Part shown: positions 24,813 through 30,849 of the stretch, one piece after another
Position numbering within the stretch: position 1 is the first letter of the stretch
How the letters are laid out: the number at the start of each line of letters is the position of its first letter
Origin: Candidatus Nomurabacteria bacterium RIFCSPLOWO2_01_FULL_36_10b
Lineage (GTDB): Bacteria; Patescibacteriota; Minisyncoccia; Phycocordibacterales; UBA1006
Length of the DNA: 33,144 bases
Assembly: GCA_001785725.1 (NCBI GenBank)
Contig: MFUQ01000003.1
Span: 1-33,144, forward strand
Direction: 5' to 3'
Translations under genes and position numbers: made by a program
The notes under the pieces: model-generated
What the model saw: only the letters and a program-made list of their open reading frames with translations
What the model was told of the DNA's origin: nothing
The model's database searches: none

Positions 24813-25760
24813 ATGAAATCAATTATTAGATTCACAAATTATATCGTATGGGGAATGTTTTCTATTGGGATAGGTGCAGGTCTTAGTATCGGTGTTTTTA
24901 TTGGTGGCTCTAAACTTGCCGATATTTATAACAATAATTCTTCTACATTTCTTGCACAAGCAAGCTCTGCATTGGATATGACTGAAGAAGAATCTATACT
25001 ATCTGACGATACAAATCTTTTTAATACTGAGTCTGAAGAAATAATATCAGATTCTCTCGCAACGCGAGAGAATTCATTTAAGAACATAATTCCTCAACCG
25101 CGCGCACTCATAACACCAACACATTATGTTGAAGTTCCTCTCATTGATAGCTACTTATTTGATAAAGGATCGTGTCCTTCCAAAGATGTTCTTGAACAAC
25201 CTCGTTATTTTGCTCCAATGAGTCGTGGTTTTGACATTGGGAAATATGTACCAAGTTTTCTTGTGAAAATAGAAAAAGAAATACCAACAAAAGACAATAG
25301 GTCAATTTGTATTGATGAAACAACAGCAGTTAATTTATTAACTATGCTAAGAGATGCGCGTGATGCTGGGCATCATATAGTTATAACATCAGGATATCGC
25401 TCACGAACAGAGCAGAAAAGTCTTTATGCTGACAATATTGCCGAACATGGTAAAGGTGAATTACTACGTGTTGCTGAACCAGGACATTCGGAACATCAAT
25501 TAGGCACAACGGTTGATTTGGCAGCCGCTTCGGATGACTACGCTTCAGCGTCACTTGCTTTTGCAAAATCACCAGAGGGAAAATGGATTACAAAACACGC
25601 TTCACAATATGGTTTCGTTATGAGTTACCCAAAAGGATACGAGGATGAAACTGGCTATATCTATGAGCCATGGCACTGGCGTTTTGTTGGAACAGACAAT
25701 GTGGATATATTTAATAAAGATACTAATGATACATACGTGCAAGTTCAATATCTCAACTAA
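24813..25760 (+). CDS. VanY-type D-alanyl-D-alanine carboxypeptidase
   Basis: The product has 315 aa from the ATG at 24813. An N-terminal membrane anchor (YIVWGMFSIGIGAGLSIGVFIGG) is followed by an acidic, variable linker to about residue 130 and a peptidase M15B domain. The zinc site is complete: SGYRSRTEQ, GHSEHQLGTTVDLA (His and Asp ligands) and EPWHWRFVG (catalytic Glu nearby, His ligand). It should trim the terminal D-Ala of peptidoglycan stem peptides outside the membrane, linking it to MreBC-driven wall growth. A 10-bp palindrome (25051-25073) lies in frame in the linker. A strong terminator follows. Confidence 0.92.
   Translation: MKSIIRFTNYIVWGMFSIGIGAGLSIGVFIGGSKLADIYNNNSSTFLAQASSALDMTEEESILSDDTNLFNTESEEIISDSLATRENSFKNIIPQPRALITPTHYVEVPLIDSYLFDKGSCPSKDVLEQPRYFAPMSRGFDIGKYVPSFLVKIEKEIPTKDNRSICIDETTAVNLLTMLRDARDAGHHIVITSGYRSRTEQKSLYADNIAEHGKGELLRVAEPGHSEHQLGTTVDLAAASDDYASASLAFAKSPEGKWITKHASQYGFVMSYPKGYEDETGYIYEPWHWRFVGTDNVDIFNKDTNDTYVQVQYLN
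25051..25073. repeat. 3-nt-loop palindrome inside the VanY gene
   Basis: ATTCTCTCGC-aac-GCGAGAGAAT is a perfect 10-bp stem, in frame at residues about 80-87 (SLATREN) of the unconserved linker between membrane anchor and peptidase domain. Confidence 0.6.
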
Positions 25761-25761
25761 C

Positions 25762-25791
25762 AAAAACCAGCCTTACAGGGGCTGGTTTTTT
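25762..25791. terminator. Intrinsic terminator after the VanY gene
   Basis: AAAACCAGCC and GGCTGGTTTT form a 10-bp stem around a 7-nt loop, with TTTTTT at the 3' end, starting right after the stop codon. On the minus strand it also ends in GGTTTTTG, so it can serve the opposing ORF at 25832 too. A second stem, GAGCCAAG/CTTGGCTC (25792-25819), follows directly. Confidence 0.85.
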
Positions 25792-25831
25792 GAGCCAAGA
25801 TGACCTCTTTACTTGGCTCGGAGGCAAAAAT

Positions 25832-26167
25832 TCATGGCGTGGTAACAACTGAAGAAACAATTCCTATTGCTCCAGTTATTATCTTAATCAAAAAATTGCT
25901 TGCTTCCGAAACAGGACAAGGCACTAGCCCGCCCTTTGTTTCAGAATATCTTACATTTTCGTGAATTGACAAATCATGACTGCCAATCACGTTAGTTGCT
26001 TTCAGGAAAGCTACCATTTCTGAAACTCCCGCTGTGTTCGCCACGACTCCTTTCCGAAATAATACATTTCCGTGGACATTTTTTTCCGGTTCAGAACTGG
26101 AGCAGATGGCCAAGCAAATTTTATTTCGCTCAGGCCTGTGGCCGATAAAAACAAAAAGTTTTTCCAT
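25832..26167 (-). CDS. Unrecognised 111-residue protein
   Basis: The frame starts at ATG 26167 and is complete. The sequence (MEKLFVFIGHRPERNKICLAICSSSEPEKNV at the start; HDLSIHENVRYSETKGGLVPCPVSEASNFLIKIIT later) looks like a soluble alpha/beta protein with a short hydrophobic C-terminus (GAIGIVSSVV). I do not recognise a family. It has no Shine-Dalgarno and only a weak -10 (TAAATT, 9 nt upstream), and it is isolated from smc by a terminator. Its size and lack of a competing frame suggest a real gene, but it could be decayed or horizontally gained. Confidence 0.5.
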   Translation of the reverse strand: MEKLFVFIGHRPERNKICLAICSSSEPEKNVHGNVLFRKGVVANTAGVSEMVAFLKATNVIGSHDLSIHENVRYSETKGGLVPCPVSEASNFLIKIITGAIGIVSSVVTTP

Positions 26168-26262
26168 TATTTAAAAAATTTAGTGTTTTTGAAATATTCA
26201 AATGAAGAATACTCTTATTTATAAGAAAGACAAGTTAGATATGAACAGATGAAACAAATAAA

Positions 26263-26283
26263 AAATCTCGCAGAGCGAGATTT
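26263..26283 (-). terminator. Intrinsic terminator of the smc operon
   Basis: AAATCTCGC-aga-GCGAGATTT is a 9-bp stem starting 23 nt after the smc stop. On the minus strand it runs into TTTTTATTTGTTTC. Confidence 0.8.
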
Positions 26284-26305
26284 AAAAAAATATATTACAT
26301 AAAAA

Positions 26306-28648
26306 TTATTTTGCATATTGAACTGCGTCTTCTAGCTTAACTGATAGAAGTTGCGATGAATTATCTGAACCAAGAGTTACGCCATAAAGTACGTGAGCGC
26401 GTGACATTGTCTCACGATTATGAGTAACTATTATTAATTGTGAAACTGATGATAGATTTTGAATCATATCTCCATAACGCTGGCTATTTGCCTCATCAAG
26501 GGTTGCGTCTGTTTCGTCTAATACAAGAAATGGCGGTGGGTTAACTTGTGTAAGAGCAAATAGAAATGCAATTGATGTAAGCGAACGCTCACCACCAGAA
26601 AGCATTTGCAAATCTTGAACACGCTTACGTGGCAACTGCACTATAACATCAATGCCTTCTTCTTTAACCAAATCTTCACTATCTTCATCAAGATTATCCT
26701 CATTGCTATTATTGCCATCAATATCTTCTTCTGTAATTTCATCTTCTAATATAGATTTGCGACGACGTTGTTCAATTGGGGCAATATTAACGCGCGCGTT
26801 TCCACCACCAAACATAGTTTTAAATAAATCATTAAAGCGTATATTTATATTTTCAATGCCTTTCTCAAATTCACTTCGCAATTTCATCGTTAAATCATTC
26901 ATCATGTCTTCAAGCGATTTCATTGATGCCTCAAGGTCATTTATTTCTCTTTCAAGAAACTTATCACGTTCAGTTACTTCATTATATTCTTGAATAATGT
27001 CTGTACCAGACCCTCCTCCAATTTCTTCTATTTTGATTTTTATTCGTTCTATAGAACGTCTTTCATTTTCAAGATGACTTGTAACCGCGCCCATATCAAG
27101 TGCCGATGGCGTAGTAAAATCAAATGATGGTTTCTCTTTACTATATGTTTTTATATCTGGCCCAATAAGTGTTTCCGCTTCATCAAGTTCTTCTTGAAAG
27201 GCGCGTTCTGCTGTTTCTTGCGCTTCCAAGCGAAGTGTCAGCATATTTAATTTTGACTGCAATTCATTGTGTTGCGTGTGCAAAGCGAAAAGGGATTGCT
27301 CTCTATCTCTGTTTAAACGCACGTGTTCCTCATTATGCGCAAGCAACTCTAGCTCTTCGGTGCGCAAATCATTTTCACGGCTAACTAGAACACTTAGCTT
27401 CTCGCTTAGTGTCGCATACTCTGATTTTAATTCTATTAAACGTTTATTTGCGTCATCACTTATGGCTGATTCTTTATCTGTATATGTCTGCTCATCTCTG
27501 TGTGTTGTTTGTAAAGTTCTAAGTTTCTTTTGTAATTTTTTAAGTCCAGAAATAATTTCATCAACGGACTTTAATGATTGAAGTGTCACAATTTCACGGT
27601 CTATGTCTGTCATCCATGTAACAACAGTTCCCCATGAGATTCGTATTAGAGTTTTTTGAGAAGTTGATGGCAAAACTTGTGTCTGTATTGCTTCAAGTGT
27701 TCCTTCAACCCGCCCAATTAGACGTGTTATTTCGTCCTTATCATGACGAAGAGATTCATATTCTTTAGCAATATCTTTTAATCTGTTTTCTTCTTTTGAA
27801 AAAACATTATCCATTTTAGATTTTTGCTCATCTAATGTTCGCCCAATAGTAATGATGTCATAATTTACTTTTTCATATGAGTTTTCTAACTCTTCACGCT
27901 GGAATCTTAAATATGCTTCTTCCGTACTACAATATGTAAGCATTCTTTCAAGAAGATCTTTACGCAACGTTATTGCTTTTTCAATTTTATCAACCTGATG
28001 TTTAAGAAAATTCATGTGAGGAGCTATTTCGCGTCTCAATGATTTTGCCTCTTTCATATGTTCTCGCGTTTTATCCAATTTCCTTTGAGCTTCTTTTATA
28101 CGATAATGATATATTTTCAATCCTAACGCATCTTCAAGCATAAATCTTCTTTCTCTTAAATTTGCATTTAACAATCTGTCTGCCTCACCTTGAGAAATAA
28201 TATGATACCCGGACGCTCCGATATTTACTGACGATATCACTTCCATGATGTCTCGCAATCGCACAATGTGCCCATTTATTGAATATGTATTTTGCCCGTC
28301 GCTAAAAACTTCACGTGTAATAGTTATCTCATCAAAATCTAAAGATATTTTATTATTGTCACTTGTTGTAAGATGAAATATACGGTCAGAATTATCAAAT
28401 ATAAGTGACACTGATGCTCTATTTAATGACCTTCCCCCACCAGAACCTTTGAAAATAAGATCAGGACCAGAACCGCCACGCAAGGACTTCATTGATTGCT
28501 CTCCTAGAACGAAACGTAGCGCTTCAACAATATTGGACTTGCCTGAACCATTTGGGCCAACAATAGCTGTTATTGGAGTGTCAAAAATTAACTCATTACT
28601 ATGAGCAAATGACTTAAATCCTTGGAGTTGCAAACTCTTTAGTTTCAT
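26306..28648 (-). CDS. smc: Short SMC-type chromosome segregation ATPase lacking a clear hinge
   Basis: The product has 780 aa from the ATG at 28648. The N-terminal head has QGFKSF, Walker A GPNGSGKSN (residues 31-39) and ISQGEADRLL. The C-terminal head has LSGGERSLTSIAFLFAL (signature, from about 683) and Walker B FLVLDETDATLDEAN (about 707). Between them are two coiled-coil arms of roughly 140-170 residues, and the midpoint is only a short non-coil stretch (about 324-347, LPSTSQKTLIRISWGTVV). Typical bacterial SMC is about 1150-1200 aa with a hinge of about 150 residues. Also odd is an acidic Glu/Asp/Asn insertion (about 632-665) in the C-terminal head. It starts 2 nt after the rnc stop; the rnc-smc order is common in bacteria. 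A Rad50-like ATPase is an alternative, but the head motifs read as SMC. Confidence 0.85.
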   Translation of the reverse strand: MKLKSLQLQGFKSFAHSNELIFDTPITAIVGPNGSGKSNIVEALRFVLGEQSMKSLRGGSGPDLIFKGSGGGRSLNRASVSLIFDNSDRIFHLTTSDNNKISLDFDEITITREVFSDGQNTYSINGHIVRLRDIMEVISSVNIGASGYHIISQGEADRLLNANLRERRFMLEDALGLKIYHYRIKEAQRKLDKTREHMKEAKSLRREIAPHMNFLKHQVDKIEKAITLRKDLLERMLTYCSTEEAYLRFQREELENSYEKVNYDIITIGRTLDEQKSKMDNVFSKEENRLKDIAKEYESLRHDKDEITRLIGRVEGTLEAIQTQVLPSTSQKTLIRISWGTVVTWMTDIDREIVTLQSLKSVDEIISGLKKLQKKLRTLQTTHRDEQTYTDKESAISDDANKRLIELKSEYATLSEKLSVLVSRENDLRTEELELLAHNEEHVRLNRDREQSLFALHTQHNELQSKLNMLTLRLEAQETAERAFQEELDEAETLIGPDIKTYSKEKPSFDFTTPSALDMGAVTSHLENERRSIERIKIKIEEIGGGSGTDIIQEYNEVTERDKFLEREINDLEASMKSLEDMMNDLTMKLRSEFEKGIENINIRFNDLFKTMFGGGNARVNIAPIEQRRRKSILEDEITEEDIDGNNSNEDNLDEDSEDLVKEEGIDVIVQLPRKRVQDLQMLSGGERSLTSIAFLFALTQVNPPPFLVLDETDATLDEANSQRYGDMIQNLSSVSQLIIVTHNRETMSRAHVLYGVTLGSDNSSQLLSVKLEDAVQYAK

Positions 28649-28650
28649 AA

Positions 28651-29346
28651 TTATTTCTTCCATCCCATCTTTATTAGAGCGGCGCGAGCGGCTTTTTGCT
28701 CAGCGTCTTGTTTGCTGTGCCCTGTTCCTTCCGCAACAAGGTCATCGCCAAAAGCTATGCCAACTGTGAAAAGCTTGTCGTGGTCGGGGCCTACCTGATT
28801 AAGAACTATATATGATGGAGTTACTGAAAAAATATCTTGCGCTTTTTCTTGAACAAGCGATTTTGGGTCTTTCCATGTTCCTTCTTCAACAATTTGTATA
28901 ATATTTGGCCAAAGATATTTACCAATAAATTTTTCTGCTTCATTATATCCTTGGTCTAAATATAAAGCCCCAACGAATGCTTCAAATGTATTAGCAAGAA
29001 TATAATCACGTGCTTTCCCTGTATCTTTAGCTTCTCCTTTAGATAATAAAAGATAATCATCAAAATTGAGTTTACGTGCCACATCAGAGATTGATTCCGT
29101 ACGAACCAGCGCGGCTCTATATGCTGTTAATTCTCCCTCGGGAGTATTTGGATATGTATGAAAAAGATATTGCGTAATAGAAAGCTCAAGAACGGCATCG
29201 CCAAGATATTCCAATCTCTCATTATGTGATAAACCACTATCAGGATTTTCATTAATATATGAACGGTGTGTAAATGCTTGCTTTAGCAAGTCCTGATTAT
29301 CAAATGTTATACCAAGTGTTTGTTTTAGATCAGAAAAGTTTTTCAT
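28651..29346 (-). CDS. rnc: Ribonuclease III
   Basis: The product (231 aa) has the usual length. The catalytic domain has the signature NERLEYLGDAVLELSITQYLF, with the acidic residues coordinating Mg, and later ANTFEAFVGALYLDQGY. The C-terminal double-stranded RNA-binding domain spans DPKSLVQEKAQDIFSVTPSYIVLNQVGPDHDKLFTVGIAFGDDLVAEGTGHSKQDAEQKAARAAL. It processes rRNA precursors and other duplex RNA, and could cut the hairpin repeats in this genome if they are transcribed (inference). It lies between the nusB fusion and smc, coupled to smc. Confidence 0.96.
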   Translation of the reverse strand: MKNFSDLKQTLGITFDNQDLLKQAFTHRSYINENPDSGLSHNERLEYLGDAVLELSITQYLFHTYPNTPEGELTAYRAALVRTESISDVARKLNFDDYLLLSKGEAKDTGKARDYILANTFEAFVGALYLDQGYNEAEKFIGKYLWPNIIQIVEEGTWKDPKSLVQEKAQDIFSVTPSYIVLNQVGPDHDKLFTVGIAFGDDLVAEGTGHSKQDAEQKAARAALIKMGWKK

Positions 29347-29430
29347 ATCATTCTATATTTGATTTAATTACTACAGAATTTGGTTTGATTGTTGCAAAGC
29401 AATTATTATGATTATTCAAACACTAACAAA

Positions 29431-30330
29431 TTACTTATTACCAAGCAACTTTTCTGCGGCAATTGCTACAAAATTAGTTATATTCTCATACATTCGTAAT
29501 TCTGCGACATCAGTCAAAGGAAACCATTTTGCATCATCAAGCCCACCAGATTTTCCTAATGTTACAGGTGTATATTCTGATTCCGCTAAAAAATAATGGA
29601 CTTGCTTACGAATTTTCCCTTTTTCCGGATGATTAGCAACATATTCACTTTCTCCTAATTTATCTACAATCTTAATATCAAGATTCATCTCTTCTTTTAT
29701 TTCACGAATAGCGGCATTTTCTGGTGTTTCGTTATCTTCTATGCCTCCTTTTGAAAGTGTCCAAAAACCAAACACGTCATGGAGCATAGCTAAATAGTAC
29801 TGTCCTTCATGCAATGAATATACAATAGCACCGGCCTTTTTTTCAATAGGCATTTCATCGTAAGAAATTTCTTTTGGAATTTTACGTTTACTTAATTGCT
29901 CCTTCCCCGGTTCGCCAATTTCTTTATACACGGCGCCAAGTACTCCGTTAACGAAACGACTGCTAGATTCTCCGCCAAATGATTTTGCAAGTTCTATTGC
30001 TTCATTAATTGCAACTTTTGGTGGGACATTGCTATGGTCGCCAAAAAGTAACTCGTATAAACCAAGACGTAAAATATTTCTATCAACGGCATTAATTTTA
30101 TCAATGGGCCATTCTGGAGCTGCTTTTTGTATTACTTCATCAATGATAGATTTCTTTCCAATAACGCCAATAAGAAGATTCATAATGAATTGTTGATTTT
30201 CTATACCCGGAGCAAATTCTTGTATATTATATTCTAGAATATCTTGAGCAGAGGACTCAAGAGAGGGATTGAAGTCAAATGCAAACAATGTTTGCATAAC
30301 AACTGAACGCGCTAAATGTCGATTTGCCAT
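29431..30330 (-). CDS. nusB: NusB-Nudix hydrolase fusion
   Basis: The product has 299 aa. Residues 1-140 are NusB (MANRHLARSVVMQTLFAFDF; INAVDRNILRLGLYELLF; PPKVAINEAIELAKSFGGESSSRFVNGVLGAVYKE), the antitermination factor that binds boxA RNA with S10. Residues about 160-299 are a Nudix domain: KAGAIVYSLHEGQYYLAMLHD, then the Nudix box from Gly195 to Leu217 (GGIEDNE, seven residues, REIKEEMNL). The box keeps all catalytic acidic residues; the usual Gly before the last hydrophobic residue is Asn216. A charged linker joins the parts without any break in frame. Nudix enzymes hydrolyse nucleoside diphosphates linked to another group (Ap4A, sugar nucleotides and others); the substrate here is unknown. 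The start is ATG 30330; an in-frame TTG at 30357 would add nine residues. Confidence 0.9.
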   Translation of the reverse strand: MANRHLARSVVMQTLFAFDFNPSLESSAQDILEYNIQEFAPGIENQQFIMNLLIGVIGKKSIIDEVIQKAAPEWPIDKINAVDRNILRLGLYELLFGDHSNVPPKVAINEAIELAKSFGGESSSRFVNGVLGAVYKEIGEPGKEQLSKRKIPKEISYDEMPIEKKAGAIVYSLHEGQYYLAMLHDVFGFWTLSKGGIEDNETPENAAIREIKEEMNLDIKIVDKLGESEYVANHPEKGKIRKQVHYFLAESEYTPVTLGKSGGLDDAKWFPLTDVAELRMYENITNFVAIAAEKLLGNK

Positions 30331-30368
30331 ATACAGCAGTAATAAATAATGAAACAATAATTATTAAG

Positions 30369-30377
30369 AGTATAGCA
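30369..30377 (-). promoter_or_regulatory. Extended -10 upstream of the nusB fusion
   Basis: TGC-TATACT on the minus strand. It ends 38 nt before the ATG at 30330 and 11 nt before the in-frame TTG at 30357. The TTG spacing fits the near-leaderless pattern, but the NusB N-terminus favours the ATG. Confidence 0.4.
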
Positions 30378-30380
30378 TGA

Positions 30381-30418
30381 CATAAAAGAAAAGCTAGTGC
30401 TACCTCTTTTCTTTTATG
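30381..30418. terminator. Terminator-like 13-bp hairpin between rpmF and nusB
   Basis: CATAAAAGAAAAG and CTTTTCTTTTATG form a perfect 13-bp stem around a 12-nt loop. The 3' arm is T-rich in both directions. It directly abuts the composite repeat and probably ends the rpmF transcript. Confidence 0.6.
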
Positions 30419-30486
30419 CTCCCCTAGTTGTAGGGGAGCTCTCCTGCGAAGCCACGCTTGGCGTGGCGAAGCAGGAGTGAGGGGTA
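30418..30486. repeat. Composite two-hairpin repeat, copy 2 (inverted)
   Basis: Read on the minus strand it starts ATACCCCTCA. Hairpin A is CTCCTGC-ttc-GCCACGC-caa-GCGTGGC-ttc-GCAGGAG (30441-30477). Hairpin B is GCTCCCCTA-caac-TAGGGGAGC (30418-30439). Compared with copy 1 (22705-22768), the lead-in, hairpin B and layout are conserved. Hairpin A differs at both arms in a compensating way (GTCCTAC/GTAGGAC against CTCCTGC/GCAGGAG). Confidence 0.8.
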
Positions 30487-30495
30487 TGGTATCCT

Positions 30496-30714
30496 TTACC
30501 CTTCGCGCTTTTTAATTTTAGCTTGACGTTTTTTAGTTTTAGCAACTACATCAATAACATTTTTGCCACGATACGTGCCACATTCCATACACGCTCTATG
30601 AGGAAGCTTCAATGCGGAACAATTCTCGCACTTACGAAGTGTTGGAGTTACTAAAGCATGATGTGAGCGACGATTTGCTGTGTGCGCTCTTGTATGTCGC
30701 ATTCGTATAACCAT
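30496..30714 (-). CDS. rpmF: 50S ribosomal protein L32
   Basis: The product has 72 aa from the ATG at 30714. The family core is clear: RRSHHALVTPTLRKCENCSALKLPHRACMECGTYRGKNVIDV, with CENC and CMEC forming the four-cysteine zinc ribbon. The basic C-terminus (AKTKKRQAKIKKREG) is somewhat longer than usual. An upstream in-frame ATG at 30726 overlaps the -10 TATAAT and is therefore unlikely. From 30714 the distance to RRSHHAL (14 residues) fits the family. The gene lies next to nusB-rnc-smc; in other bacteria rpmF often sits near fatty-acid genes instead. Confidence 0.94.
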   Translation of the reverse strand: MVIRMRHTRAHTANRRSHHALVTPTLRKCENCSALKLPHRACMECGTYRGKNVIDVVAKTKKRQAKIKKREG

Positions 30715-30724
30715 ATGTTGAGCC

Positions 30725-30752
30725 ATTATACATACACTTTGAGAAAATACAA
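30725..30752 (-). promoter_or_regulatory. Promoter of rpmF
   Basis: On the minus strand TTGTAT (30747-30752), 16 nt, perfect TATAAT (30725-30730). The -10 ends exactly 10 nt before the ATG at 30714 and overlaps the upstream ATG, which excludes that start for this transcript. Confidence 0.6.
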
Positions 30753-30832
30753 GTCGTATGAACTTGCGCTATCGCAATGCGGGATATAGTAATATTGCTT
30801 TCATTCTAATGCAAAGTGTGTTAATATTATTA

Positions 30833-30838
30833 TATAAT
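30833..30838 (+). promoter_or_regulatory. -10 element of the beta-helix protein gene
   Basis: A perfect TATAAT ends 11 nt before the ATG at 30850. No good -35 is visible at 17 nt. It is divergent from the rpmF promoter. Confidence 0.45.
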
Positions 30839-30849
30839 TTTCTGTATAT

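Noticed and set aside
29278..29291. Short palindrome CTTGCT-tt-AGCAAG inside rnc.
   Set aside because: It lies in the conserved LLKQAFTHRS segment and has only a 6-bp AT-containing stem; explained by the protein sequence.
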